Below are positions 6,155-14,435 of a DNA stretch of 18,325 bases, in pieces. The translations under genes and the position numbers were made by a program. This DNA is from an uncultured Oscillospiraceae bacterium (GTDB taxonomy: Bacteria > Bacillota > Clostridia > Oscillospirales > Oscillospiraceae). How positions within the stretch are numbered: position 1 is the stretch's first letter; every line of letters starts with the position of its first letter. Under the pieces are notes generated by a model, which was not told the origin of the DNA, did not search any database, and worked only from the letters and a program-made list of their open reading frames with translations. The stretch is taken from positions 1 through 18,325 of the forward strand of contig CAJUEU010000038.1 in assembly GCA_910585735.1 (NCBI GenBank), read 5' to 3'.

Positions 6155-7279
6155 TTAGACGACCTCGTTTTTGGCGATGACCAGGGGATAGGTCTCGTGG
6201 CCGGACAGGGTGCGTCCGGCGCAGATCTTCACCGACTTGTCCGAGATGGTGTATTTCAGAGTGGCCCCCTCCTGCACATCGGTGTGCTGTAGCAGGATGG
6301 AATTCTCCACCACGGCGCCCTTGGCCACATGGACTCCGCGGGCCACCACCGAGTTGATCACTGTGCCCTCAATGACACAGCCGTCGGCGATGAGGGAGTT
6401 GACCACCTTGGCGTCGGTGCCGAATTTGGTGGCGGGGGTGTCCTGCTCTTTGGTGCGGATGGGCCGGTCGGAACGGAACAGGGAGCCCCGAATGGTGGGA
6501 TCCAGCAGTTCCATGCTGCGGATGTAGTAGCTGCGTACCGACTTGATGCTGGAGGCATAGCCGTCGAAGGCGTAGGAACGGAGCTTCAGGCCCTTGCCCG
6601 CGTCGCCCAGAAGAACGCCCTCGCTGAAGGAATAGATGTCATGCGCGGCGCAGTAATCCACCAGCCTCATGAGAAGCTCCTTGGAGAGGATATAGGAGCC
6701 CAGGGAGACCGAGCAGCCTTCGGGCACCGAGTTGGGACGTACCAGAATGTCGGTGACCCAGCCTTCCTCGTCCAACTGAAAGTAGTTGGTGTCGGTGGGG
6801 GCGGAGATGGAGGAGGGCACCGAGAAGGAGGTGATGTCGGCCCCCGACTGAAGATGCTGCTCAAAGGCCTCCTCCACAGGCAGGTTGGCCACCATGTCGC
6901 CGTCGGTGAGGATGACGTAGTCCTGCCGGATGGTTTTCAGATAGGAGTAGACCCCGGCCAGGGCGTCCATGCGGCCCCGGTACTGGCTCTGGCGGTTCTT
7001 GGTGGCATAGCCGAAGGGGGGCAGGATGCGGAGTCCACCCCGCTTCCGGGCCAGGTCCCAGTCCTTGCCGGCGCCTACGTGGTCCAGAAGGGACTGGTAG
7101 GAGGAGTGGACGATGATGCCCACGTCGGTGACCCCGGCGTTTACCAGGGAGGAGAGGGAGAAGTCGATGAGGCGGAACCGTCCGCCGTAGGGAAGGGAGC
7201 AGCTGTTGCGGGGCTGGGAGAGCTCCCGCAGGTCGGGCGTTTCGCCGTAAGCGAAAATAATTCCATGCAGGTTGTTCAT
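6155..7279 (-). CDS. glgD: Glucose-1-phosphate adenylyltransferase-like subunit GlgD
   Basis: The second, probably regulatory subunit of the ADP-glucose pyrophosphorylase of Firmicutes. It is 374 residues, with a nucleotidyltransferase fold followed by a left-handed beta-helix of hexapeptide-like repeats near the end (VVNSLIADGCVIEG, VENSILLQHTDVQEGA). The GGxGTRL nucleotide loop of GlgC is lost; the equivalent stretch reads IIFAYGETPDLREL. This is known for GlgD and fits poor catalytic activity alone. The start is ATG 7279, overlapping the glgC stop by 4 bases (ATGA), with AAGGGGG about 8 bases upstream; the open frame extends further upstream but only inside glgC. Overlap and order support a GlgC-GlgD complex. 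Confidence 0.95.
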   Translation of the reverse strand: MNNLHGIIFAYGETPDLRELSQPRNSCSLPYGGRFRLIDFSLSSLVNAGVTDVGIIVHSSYQSLLDHVGAGKDWDLARKRGGLRILPPFGYATKNRQSQYRGRMDALAGVYSYLKTIRQDYVILTDGDMVANLPVEEAFEQHLQSGADITSFSVPSSISAPTDTNYFQLDEEGWVTDILVRPNSVPEGCSVSLGSYILSKELLMRLVDYCAAHDIYSFSEGVLLGDAGKGLKLRSYAFDGYASSIKSVRSYYIRSMELLDPTIRGSLFRSDRPIRTKEQDTPATKFGTDAKVVNSLIADGCVIEGTVINSVVARGVHVAKGAVVENSILLQHTDVQEGATLKYTISDKSVKICAGRTLSGHETYPLVIAKNEVV

Positions 7280-8484
7280 GCCTCTACCCCCTTGATATTC
7301 TCTGTGATCATGGCCTTGGAGGGCACCACGGCGCCGTCGCCCACCACCAGGTCCTGGGCCACCACGGCGATGCCCTTCTCCTCGCTGTTGGGCGCGGGAG
7401 GCTCGCCCACATGGGCGCCCGCCCCGATGACGGTGTTCTCCGCGATGATGGCGTACTCCACCACCGCGCCCTTTTTGACCACCGCGCCGGGCATCAGGAT
7501 GGAATAACGGACCTGGGCCCCCGGTTCTACGGTGACCGAGTGGAAGAGAACGGAGTTCTCCACCTCGCCCCAGATCTCGCAGCCGCTGGTGGCCAGAGAG
7601 TGGGTCATTTTGGCCGCGGGGCCGATGAACTGGGGCGGACGGATGGCCGAGCGGGCATAGATGGTCCAGTCGGTGTCGTAGAGGTCCAGGCCGGAATCCT
7701 CGTCCAGCAGGTCCATGTTGGCGTCCCACAGGGAGTCGATGGTGCCCACGTCCTTCCAATAGCCCTGGAAGCGGTAGGCCGTCATGATCTCTCCGGCGCC
7801 CAGCATGGCGGGGATGATGTTTTTGCCGAAGTCGTTGGAGCTGTCGGGGTCGTTTTCGTCGGCGATCAGGTACTCCCGCAGCTTGGACCAGGTGAAGATG
7901 TAAATGCCCATGGAAGCCAGGTTGCTCTTGGGATTCCTGGGCTTCTCCTCAAACTCGTAAATATTGTCGTTCTTGTCCACGTTCATAATGCCGAACCGGG
8001 GGGCCTCCTCCATGGGGACCTCCATCACCGAGATGGTGCAGGCGGCGTTCATGGCCTTGTGGCGCTCCAGCATCTTGGAGTAATCCTGCTTATAAATGTG
8101 GTCGCCCGAGAGGATGAGCACGTACTCAGGGTCGTAAAGCTCCAGGAAGCCCAGATTCTGATAGATGGCGTTGGCCGTTCCCTTATACCAGGAGCCCTTT
8201 TCGTCCTCCTGCACGTAAGGGGGCAAAACGTGGACGCCGCCGTCCGAGCGGTCCAGGTCCCAGGGAGCGCCGATACCCAGGTAAGCGTTGAGCTCCATGG
8301 GCTTGTACTGGGTCAGCACGCCGACGGTGTCGATACCCGAATTGATACAGTTGGAGAGAGGAAAGTCGATAATACGGTACTTTCCTCCGAAGGGAACTGC
8401 CGGCTTGGCCACCTTGCTGGTAAGGGCCTTGAGCCGGCTGCCCTGGCCGCCGGCCAGGAGCATGGCTACACATTCCTTTTTCAT
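7276..8484 (-). CDS. glgC: Glucose-1-phosphate adenylyltransferase, catalytic subunit GlgC
   Basis: Makes ADP-glucose from glucose-1-phosphate and ATP, the committed step of bacterial glycogen synthesis. It is 402 residues. The start MLLAGGQGSRL (residues 8-18) is the nucleotide loop, with AKPAVPFGGKYRIIDFPLSN just after it. SGDHIY contains Asp128, and FEEKPRNPK contains Lys181. A left-handed beta-helix follows from about residue 290. ATG 8484 has AGAGGTGAT upstream. It follows glgB by 54 bases and overlaps glgD. Activity is usually controlled allosterically by glycolytic intermediates in this family. Confidence 0.97.
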   Translation of the reverse strand: MKKECVAMLLAGGQGSRLKALTSKVAKPAVPFGGKYRIIDFPLSNCINSGIDTVGVLTQYKPMELNAYLGIGAPWDLDRSDGGVHVLPPYVQEDEKGSWYKGTANAIYQNLGFLELYDPEYVLILSGDHIYKQDYSKMLERHKAMNAACTISVMEVPMEEAPRFGIMNVDKNDNIYEFEEKPRNPKSNLASMGIYIFTWSKLREYLIADENDPDSSNDFGKNIIPAMLGAGEIMTAYRFQGYWKDVGTIDSLWDANMDLLDEDSGLDLYDTDWTIYARSAIRPPQFIGPAAKMTHSLATSGCEIWGEVENSVLFHSVTVEPGAQVRYSILMPGAVVKKGAVVEYAIIAENTVIGAGAHVGEPPAPNSEEKGIAVVAQDLVVGDGAVVPSKAMITENIKGVEA

Positions 8485-8538
8485 CAGATCACCTCTTCTA
8501 TAAAATGAAATGCCGGGAAACAGAATCCATATATGCTC

Positions 8539-10563
8539 TTAAGCCTTTTTGGCCTTGGAACCAGCTTTGGGGGCGCTCTTTTTCGCGGCGCCGGTCTTGC
8601 CCTTTGGGGCCGGGCTCTCCGATTTCTTGGCGGGAGCTTTCTTAACGGGATCCTTCCGGGCGCACCGAAGGATCAGGCCGGACATGGGTGGCAGGTCCAC
8701 CGTGATGGACTGCTCCTGGCCGTGGCAAGGGACCTTCTCGCTGGCGATAAGGGCTTTGTCCCCCCGGCCCGCGCCGCCGAAGGCGGCGTCGTCCGAGTTG
8801 AGAAGCACCTCGTACTTGCCGGAGAAGGGGGCCCCCACCCGGTAGCCCTGCCGGTGGATGGGAGAGAAGTTGCACAGGATGACAAGGGGGTTGCCTTCCT
8901 TATCCTTCCGCAGGAAGGAGACCGTGTTGGCATTGGCGTCGTCGGCCTCCAGCCATTGGAAGCCCTCCCAGCCAAAGTCCACCTCCCAGAGCTCCTTCCG
9001 GGCCAGATACAGGTTGTTGGCCGCCTGGAAGAAGGCCTGCATATCCCGGTTCTCCTGGTTCTGGTCCAGCAGGTGCCAGTCCATGGAGTGTTCAAAATGC
9101 CATTCGTTCCACTGGCCGAACTCGCTGCCCATCATCATGAGTTTCTTGCCCGGGTGGGTGAGCATGTAGGTGTAGAAGACCCGTACCCCGGCGAACTTGT
9201 CCTTGTACTCCCCGGGGATCTTGTTGAGAAGGGAGCCCTTCATGTGGACCACCTCATCATGGCTCATGGGGAGCACGAAGTTCTCCGAGAAGGCGTACAT
9301 AAAGGAGAAGGTCAGGTCCCGGTGGTTGTACTGCCGGAAGTAGGGGTCCAGCTTGATGTAGTGGGTCACATCGTTCATCCAGCCCATGTTCCACTTCAGG
9401 TTGAAGCCCAGACCTCCCTGGAGGCCGCCCTCGCCCACGGGCTTGGTGACGCTGGGCCAGGCGGTGGACTCCTCCGCGATCATGAGAACGTCGGGGTGGG
9501 CGCCAAAAACGGTGGTATTCAGCTCCTGGAGGAAGTCCACCGCCTCCAGGTTCTCGTGGCCGCCGAATAGGTTGGGGATCCACTCGCCCCCCTGGCGGTT
9601 GTAGTCCAGATAGAGCATGGAGGCCACCGCGTCCACCCGCAGGCCGTCAATGTGGAACTGCTCCAGCCAGAAGAGGGCCGAGGAGGTGAGGAAGGAGCGG
9701 ACCTCCTTCTTCCCATAGTCAAAGACCATGGTGCCCCACTCCTTGTGCTCTCCCTTTCGGGGGTCGGCGTACTCGTAGGTGGGGGTGCCGTCAAACTGGT
9801 AAAGGCCGAAGCCGTCCTTGGGGAAGTGTGAGGGGACCCAGTCCAGGATCACACCCACCCCCGCCTGGTGGAGCTGGTCCACCAGATACATAAAGTCGTG
9901 GGGAGTGCCGAAGCGGGAGGTGGCGGCAAAGTAGCCGGTACACTGGTAGCCCCAGGAGGCGTCCAGGGGGTGCTCGGTGACAGGCATGAGCTCCACATGG
10001 GTGAATCCCATCTTTTTCACGTAAGGCACCAGGTATTGGGCCATATCCCGGTAGGAGAGGAACTCATCCTCTCCCGTCCGGCGCCAGGAGCCCAGGTGCA
10101 TTTCATAGATGTTCAGAGGGGAGGAGTAAACCGGGGCCTGCTTCCGCCAGGAAAGCCATTTCTCATCGCCCCAGCCGTAGCCCTCCAGGTCATAGACCTT
10201 GGAGCCGTTGCCGGGCCGGGTCTCGGCGTGAACGGCAAAGGGGTCGGCCTTGGCCACGATCCGCCCGTCCTTGGTGTGAACGGCGTATTTATAGGTATCA
10301 TATGTATGAAGCCCGGGGACAAAGCCCTCCCATACCCCGCCGCCTATGGGGGCAAGGGGATGGCTGGCTGTGTTCCAGCCGTTGAAGTCACCCATGACAC
10401 AGACCTCCCCGGCGTTGGGGGCCCAGACACGGAAGACCCGGCCGGAGACTCCCTCCCGTTCGCCGGGGTGACAGCCCAGGAAATCCTGCAAATGGGTCTC
10501 TTTTCCTTGGGCAAAGCGGTCCAGCCAGGTAGGCTGGCCGTGGGCGGTGGGTTTCGCTGCCAT
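8539..10563 (-). CDS. glgB: 1,4-alpha-glucan branching enzyme with a lysine-rich tail
   Basis: Cuts alpha-1,4 chains and rejoins them as alpha-1,6 branches. It is 674 residues. A CBM48-type domain lies near residues 40-115 (VFRVWAPNAGEVCVMGDFNGWN). The GH13 barrel follows with WGYQCTGYFA near 204, DGLRVDAVASMLY with nucleophile Asp311, AEEST with Glu364 and SHDEVVH with Asp436. A C-terminal beta domain ends at SGLILRCAR (about 636). The last 38 residues (637-674) are Lys/Ala/Pro/Ser-rich with 13 Lys, like a histone-H1 tail, and are not part of the usual enzyme. The start is ATG 10563, with AGGAGG 8 bases upstream; an upstream extension of the frame has no support. First gene of the operon, behind the promoter at 10674-10702. 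Confidence 0.97.
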   Translation of the reverse strand: MAAKPTAHGQPTWLDRFAQGKETHLQDFLGCHPGEREGVSGRVFRVWAPNAGEVCVMGDFNGWNTASHPLAPIGGGVWEGFVPGLHTYDTYKYAVHTKDGRIVAKADPFAVHAETRPGNGSKVYDLEGYGWGDEKWLSWRKQAPVYSSPLNIYEMHLGSWRRTGEDEFLSYRDMAQYLVPYVKKMGFTHVELMPVTEHPLDASWGYQCTGYFAATSRFGTPHDFMYLVDQLHQAGVGVILDWVPSHFPKDGFGLYQFDGTPTYEYADPRKGEHKEWGTMVFDYGKKEVRSFLTSSALFWLEQFHIDGLRVDAVASMLYLDYNRQGGEWIPNLFGGHENLEAVDFLQELNTTVFGAHPDVLMIAEESTAWPSVTKPVGEGGLQGGLGFNLKWNMGWMNDVTHYIKLDPYFRQYNHRDLTFSFMYAFSENFVLPMSHDEVVHMKGSLLNKIPGEYKDKFAGVRVFYTYMLTHPGKKLMMMGSEFGQWNEWHFEHSMDWHLLDQNQENRDMQAFFQAANNLYLARKELWEVDFGWEGFQWLEADDANANTVSFLRKDKEGNPLVILCNFSPIHRQGYRVGAPFSGKYEVLLNSDDAAFGGAGRGDKALIASEKVPCHGQEQSITVDLPPMSGLILRCARKDPVKKAPAKKSESPAPKGKTGAAKKSAPKAGSKAKKA

Positions 10564-10673
10564 AACAAACGACCTCCTAAGTATGGTAAAAAATTCCAAA
10601 TCAGCCAGCGGATGGAAGGATTTTTCTGATTTTTGCCACATGACATTCTATTTTTTCCATCCTCTTTGTGTAA

Positions 10674-10702
10674 ATTATACAACCATATGGGACAAAGGTC
10701 AA
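10674..10702 (-). promoter_or_regulatory. Sigma-A-type promoter of the glgBCDA operon
   Basis: On the minus strand TTGACC (10702-10697), a 17-base spacer, then TATAAT (10679-10674): 11 of 12 consensus positions. The leader to the glgB ATG is about 105 bases, with no clear riboswitch. The rest of the 10564-10879 gap holds the terminator at 10782-10827 and nothing else that I can support. Confidence 0.8.
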
Positions 10703-10781
10703 GAAGAGATTGTGGGGAAAAGGAAAAATTACACTTAAAAAATTTTTGTGGAAGGAGAACGGAAAAAGCGGAAGAAGAGAA

Positions 10782-10827
10782 AAGCAGAGGCTTTCCCATC
10801 CCATTCAGGGAAGGAGAGCCTCTGCTT
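10782..10827 (-). terminator. Terminator after the beta-helix/kinase pair
   Basis: AAGCAGAGGCT (10782-10792) pairs with AGCCTCTGCTT (10817-10827), and TTCCC (10793-10797) with GGGAA (10808-10812). On the minus strand the stem is followed by TTTTCTCTTCTTCC. It lies about 53 bases beyond the stop of the zinc-ribbon/beta-helix gene. Confidence 0.7.
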
Positions 10828-10879
10828 CAATCAAATCAGGGGGAAGGGGAACGAACACACACCATTTTCGCGCTGCCGC

Positions 10880-12139
10880 TTATCGGAAGGTGGCTTCGGA
10901 GAGGTCAAGACCTTGGCCGCTGCGGTTGTCCACATCGGTGCCGTTGCGCTCAAAAACGCTTTCGGGGAAGCTGATGCTCATGTCCACGGGGATCCCCTCC
11001 CAGAGAAGGGCGGTGCCATTCCCAGCAAAGCGGTTGCCGTCAAAGATGGAGTGGGACACGGAGCTTTCGGAGGCGTTGAAGTGAAAGCCCACCTCGTTGT
11101 CTGTGAATTCACAGTACCGCAAATTCACCCAGGAGTAGCCGTGGACCAGCACGGCGGTCTTCCAGCCGGTGAAGGTGCAGCCCGTTAGATGGACCCGGGC
11201 GGCGGCGGTGACGCCGATGGCCTCCCGTCCGCTTCCCACAAAGTCGATCTCCTGGATCTCATTGATCCAGCCTTGCGCCCCTGTGGTGATACGCAGGGCG
11301 CTGGTAAAGACCGTCCGGCCCTCCCCTTCCGTGCTGCCCAGAAGATTGATGGGCCGCTTTCCGATGGTCAGATCCCCCTCGTAGGTCACCGCGGGAAGGT
11401 GGAGATTCACCACATCGGAGGGCTCCGTGGTCTTGCCGATCTGGTCTATGAGGGCCTGAAGCTCCTCCATGGTGCCCATGGCCCAGTCCTCCGGGTAGTA
11501 GTCCAGGGTCTGGATCAGGCGGATCTCCAAGGTCTGATGGAGACGGATCACATCCCCGTTTTTCATGGTGATGGTCCAGGTGCCCTGGGCCCGGTTGTCC
11601 CGGCCCAGAAAGTCGATAAAGCTGACCATGGCCGCTTCCGGGCAGTAGCCGTGGGGCACGGGGTCGGTGTAGGTGATGTACCCGCTTTCATCCTCCGGGG
11701 GACCAAATTGCGCGGTGACGCTCTCCACCTTACTTAAGAAGGCGTTGGCGGCGTTGGCGTCAGTTTCAGCCTGGTGGATGTAAAGGCATGTGGGGAAGCG
11801 GTATTCCGCGTTCTCCTCGGCGTTCTGATAGAGCTTCGGGGCCGGGCTGAAGGGATCCCCGCTCCAGCCCAGCAGAAGCCGGTAGCTGCCGTCCTGATCC
11901 GTGTAGGTCACGGTGGCTGAGCCGCCGTCGTCGTAGGTTTTGGGGCGGGTGAAGAGATACCAGCCCAGCAAAAGGCCCAGGACCACCAACGGGGGAAGTC
12001 CCCGGAGCAGGACCTTCCGCCAGGGGAACGGGACAGGCGCCCTGGCCTGGGTCCGCTTGTTGACGCTTTGGGCACAGTGGGGACAAAAGGCGGCCTCTTT
12101 CGGCAAGGCCGCGCCGCAGTGGGGACATTGTTTTTCCAT
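10880..12139 (-). CDS. Zinc-ribbon, transmembrane, beta-helix protein
   Basis: 419 residues. A short zinc ribbon (Cys5, Cys8, Cys19, Cys22; CPHCGAALP and FCPHCAQS) is followed by one membrane helix at about 43-63 (LLRGLPPLVVLGLLLGWYLF). A long extracytoplasmic part follows, whose end (about 230-419) shows repeated short beta/turn units (VHLTGCTFTGWKTAVLV, VNLRYCEFTDNEVGFHF, SVSHSIFDGNRFAGNGTAL) as in right-handed parallel beta-helices. ATG 12139 starts 1 base after the kinase-like gene stop, with GGAGG 9 bases upstream inside that gene, so the two are translated together. The cytoplasmic zinc ribbon may be the contact point with the kinase-like partner. Exact function unknown; the architecture is clear. 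Confidence 0.82.
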   Translation of the reverse strand: MEKQCPHCGAALPKEAAFCPHCAQSVNKRTQARAPVPFPWRKVLLRGLPPLVVLGLLLGWYLFTRPKTYDDGGSATVTYTDQDGSYRLLLGWSGDPFSPAPKLYQNAEENAEYRFPTCLYIHQAETDANAANAFLSKVESVTAQFGPPEDESGYITYTDPVPHGYCPEAAMVSFIDFLGRDNRAQGTWTITMKNGDVIRLHQTLEIRLIQTLDYYPEDWAMGTMEELQALIDQIGKTTEPSDVVNLHLPAVTYEGDLTIGKRPINLLGSTEGEGRTVFTSALRITTGAQGWINEIQEIDFVGSGREAIGVTAAARVHLTGCTFTGWKTAVLVHGYSWVNLRYCEFTDNEVGFHFNASESSVSHSIFDGNRFAGNGTALLWEGIPVDMSISFPESVFERNGTDVDNRSGQGLDLSEATFR

Positions 12140-12140
12140 C

Positions 12141-12848
12141 TCAGAGTTCCTCCATGAGCCGAAGCACATTTTTATACCGCTTGTCCGGGTTCACGTGGGT
12201 ACACCGCTCCACCACCCGGCCCAGAGCGCCCTCGGCCTGCTTTGCGGAGGGGTGCTCCCCGGTGAGCATCACGTTGATGAGGATGCCGATCGAGTAGATG
12301 TCGGCACGGGGGTCGGACTGGCTCAGGCCGTACTGCTCCGGGGCGGCAAAGCCGACGGTGCCCAGGACCTGGGTGTCGGTGGTGTTCTCCGCCTTGTGGA
12401 GCCGGGCGGCGTCAAAGTCAATGAGGACGGCGTCAGAGCCCCGGAGGATCACATTCTCCGGCTTCACGTCCCGGTGGACCGCCCCCAGGGAGTGAAGGAC
12501 CCACAGGCCCTGACAGAGCTGGCGGACGATCTGCCGGGTCTCCTCCGGGGTGAAGAGAGCCTCCCGCAAAAGAAAGTCCAGGGTGTCGCCCTGGATGAAC
12601 TCCTCCAGCACCAGGTTGTTCTCTGGACCCGCCGCCACCTCGTACACCGTGGGCAGGTTGGGGCAGGACACCTCCAGCAGCTTTTGATAAACCTTCGGAT
12701 TTCCGGCGAACTGCCGCAGGAGGAAGAAATGCCCGGAGGCCTTGTGGCAGATGGAACGCACAGTCCCCCGGGGGCTCTCCTTGAGCAGGGCAATTTCCTC
12801 GTATTCTGCCTGAAGCGTCTGTGAAAGCCAGGTATAAATGGAGATCAC
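12141..12848 (-). CDS. Degenerate Ser/Thr protein kinase-like protein
   Basis: 235 residues, a lone protein-kinase domain with no membrane segment. HRDVKPEN (His125-Asp127, Lys129) and FAAPEQYG are intact, and Asp144 is in IDFDAAR, where the usual DFG reads DFD. The N lobe is short, no glycine-rich loop can be recognised, and the expected VAIK Lys appears to be Arg45 (FFLLRQF). Such changes can weaken or abolish catalysis, though small Firmicutes kinases of this type are common. The start is uncertain: GTG 12848 is the only ordinary in-frame start after an upstream stop, but it overlaps the best ribosome-site sequence (GAGGTGAT). It is coupled to the beta-helix gene downstream and diverges from the HTH gene. 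Confidence 0.85.
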   Translation of the reverse strand: MISIYTWLSQTLQAEYEEIALLKESPRGTVRSICHKASGHFFLLRQFAGNPKVYQKLLEVSCPNLPTVYEVAAGPENNLVLEEFIQGDTLDFLLREALFTPEETRQIVRQLCQGLWVLHSLGAVHRDVKPENVILRGSDAVLIDFDAARLHKAENTTDTQVLGTVGFAAPEQYGLSQSDPRADIYSIGILINVMLTGEHPSAKQAEGALGRVVERCTHVNPDKRYKNVLRLMEEL

Positions 12849-12888
12849 CTCAAAAAATGTGTTACTATGCAGTCAGCATATTGCTTTT

Positions 12889-12938
12889 TCTACATAGAAG
12901 TTGTAAAATATTATAAAAGATTCCAATGGAAAAGTAAA
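12889..12938. promoter_or_regulatory. Overlapping divergent promoters of kinase-like and HTH genes
   Basis: Minus strand: TTTACT (12938-12933), 17 bases, TATAAT (12915-12910), giving a leader of about 55 bases to the kinase-like gene. Plus strand: TCTACA (12889-12894), 17 bases, TATAAA (12912-12917) toward the HTH gene. The two -10 boxes share the same bases, so only one polymerase could bind at a time. TTCTACATAGAA (12888-12899), with TTCTA/TAGAA arms, is a possible operator at the plus -35. Confidence 0.5.
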
Positions 12939-13259
12939 GTGGGGGGTGATGGAAATTGAGGGATAAAACCACCGACGATCTGAGGCGGGAGCTTATGGGC
13001 GAGGCCGGGATCGACGCCTATATCAAGGAGAATCAGTCCATTTTTGTGGATAAGACCGTGATCGAGCTGCTGGAGGAGCTCTACCAGCGAAAAATCGTTC
13101 CCAAAGCGGCTCTGGCCAAACGGGCGGGGATGAGCGAGGTCTACGTCCATCAGGTCTTTTCCGGGCGGCGGACTCCCTCCCGGGACCGGCTTTTGTGCCT
13201 GTGCATCGGGCTGGAGGCCACCCTGGAGGAGACCCAGCGGCTTTTGAAGCAGGCCATCT

Positions 13260-13276
13260 ATGCCCAGCTGTATCCC
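13260..13276 (+). repeat. 17-bp target-site duplication, left copy
   Basis: ATGCCCAGCTGTATCCC, identical to 15676-15692. In the intact HTH gene this is codons for A-Q-L-Y-P plus two flanking bases. It contains the palindrome CAGCTG near its centre. Confidence 0.88.
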
Positions 13277-13301
13277 CAAAATGTCAATAGAAAAAACCGA
13301 A
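13277..13301 (+). repeat. Left terminal inverted repeat of the element
   Basis: Starts directly after the left 17-bp repeat. AAAAACCGAA (13292-13301) matches the reverse complement of TTCGGTTTTT (15651-15660), and each block is exactly 15 bases from its end of the element. The outer 15 bases match only weakly (a shared AAATG with a small shift). It contains TTGACA on the minus strand (13287-13282), pointing out of the element. Confidence 0.65.
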
Positions 13302-13325
13302 TTTTTTTGAAAATATTTTTTGAGG

Positions 13326-14390
13326 TCAGGCGATACTCTCCAGGAACTCGTTGAACAGATCGGCAGAGCAGCGCCATTTCAGGATTAGTCGGGGGTATCC
13401 GTTGAGCCAATCTTGAACACGCTGTACTTCCTCGTCTGTGACCTTGCTAAAGTCTGTGCCTTTTGGAAAGTGCCAGCGTATCATCTGGTTTTGCTTCTCG
13501 TTGCTGCCTCGCTCTCCAGGGCAGCGAGGGTGACAATAGTACAGGCGGGTCCTGCGCTTGGTGGGGTGGAGCGCCGAGGTCTCCATACCCACGCAGTCCG
13601 AAAACTCGGAGCCATTATCCACCGTGATGCTGCGGAACACCTTGCGGAAGGTCTCGCTGCCATAAGACATTTCCAGCCCGTCCAGAGCCGCCACTACATT
13701 TGCGGAGGTCTGGGCGGGCATTTTTATGATGATCTCCTGCCGGGATTTCCTCTCCGTCATAACCAGCAGGCACCCCTTCCCATTCTCGCAGCTTTCCACG
13801 CTGTCCATCTCCCAGTTTCCGTATTCCTCCCGGCTGTTGATGATCTTTGGCCTGCGCTCGATACTCTCGCCACGGGGCGCTTTTGCCGCAGGGGCAACAT
13901 CGACTTTCTTTTTGCGCTTTTTCCGGGTTCCCTTGAAGCGCAGCTTCTTATTTGTCAGGGGCCACAGGTCCCCATTTTCGATGTACTTGTAGACCGTCTG
14001 ACGGCAGAGTGTGCAGGAGAAGGTGGTCTCCGGGGTTTTGCCAAGCCTGGAGCAGGCAACCGCCGGAGAGGTCCCGGCGGAAATCGTTTCCACAAGCCAC
14101 CTTGCAAGAGCGTGGTCCTTGCCTATTTTCAGGCCCTTCTCCATGTTCTTCACGGCCCGCTTGTGCCAATCTCTGCCTGCTTCCGGGGAGTACGCCTTGT
14201 AAGGGCGCAGTTCACTGTCCACCAGTTCCACCTCGCCCCGTTTGCACTCCTCGTAGATGGTGCTGTGATGCACGCCAAGATACCGGGCGATCTGGGGCTT
14301 GCTGTACCCCTGGCGCAGCATCTTCTCGATTTGAAGTCTATCGCTCCAGTCCAGGTGTCCCTTGTGTTTGCCGTTCTCATACTTGCCCAT
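13326..14390 (-). CDS. IS30-family DDE transposase
   Basis: 354 residues, full length for the family, so probably active. An N-terminal HTH_38-type domain spans about 12-52 (LQIEKMLRQGYSKPQIARYL, then HHSTIYEECKRG). An RNase-H-like core has the catalytic triad Asp196 (GNWEMD), Asp258 (ITVDNGSEF) and Glu298 (ERGSNEKQNQ), ending in WHFPKGTDFSKV as IS30 transposases do. A basic linker (GTRKKRKKKVD) lies near 154-164. ATG 14390 has GGGAGG 7 bases upstream. Its stop is 49 bases from the left end of the element. A terminator at 14473-14503 cuts it off from the cargo genes upstream, and it has its own -35 box at 14465-14460. Confidence 0.95.
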   Translation of the reverse strand: MGKYENGKHKGHLDWSDRLQIEKMLRQGYSKPQIARYLGVHHSTIYEECKRGEVELVDSELRPYKAYSPEAGRDWHKRAVKNMEKGLKIGKDHALARWLVETISAGTSPAVACSRLGKTPETTFSCTLCRQTVYKYIENGDLWPLTNKKLRFKGTRKKRKKKVDVAPAAKAPRGESIERRPKIINSREEYGNWEMDSVESCENGKGCLLVMTERKSRQEIIIKMPAQTSANVVAALDGLEMSYGSETFRKVFRSITVDNGSEFSDCVGMETSALHPTKRRTRLYYCHPRCPGERGSNEKQNQMIRWHFPKGTDFSKVTDEEVQRVQDWLNGYPRLILKWRCSADLFNEFLESIA

Positions 14391-14435
14391 GACTACGCCT
14401 CCCGAACTTTGTTTTGCTTTGTTCTGCTTTGTATA

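Larger units (their letters stand above)
12956..13354 (+). pseudogene. HTH regulator gene, 5' part, interrupted by the mobile element
   Basis: The first 107 codons (to 13276) belong to an HTH protein. The next 25 codons come from the inserted element and reach a stop at 13352-13354. An XRE-like helix-turn-helix spans about residues 47-95 (PKAALAKRAGMSEVYVHQVF, then SGRRTPSRDRLLCLCIG). The start is TTG 12956 with GGGGGGTGAT (12941-12950) just upstream; the nearby ATG 12949 hits a stop after five codons. Joining 12956-13276 to 15693-15797 gives an uninterrupted 141-residue protein. The intact gene diverges from the kinase-like gene and precedes the SLH surface protein, so it was probably a local regulator. 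The truncated product keeps the HTH but lacks its C-terminal 34 residues. Confidence 0.85.

Noticed and set aside
4575..6158. 527-codon plus-strand open frame opposite glgA
   Set aside because: Shadow frame of glgA, with repetitive Gly/Val/His composition and no start signal.
10564..10879. Possible small genes in the gap upstream of glgB
   Set aside because: The open frames here lack ribosome sites and overlap the promoter and terminator; no conserved motif is seen.
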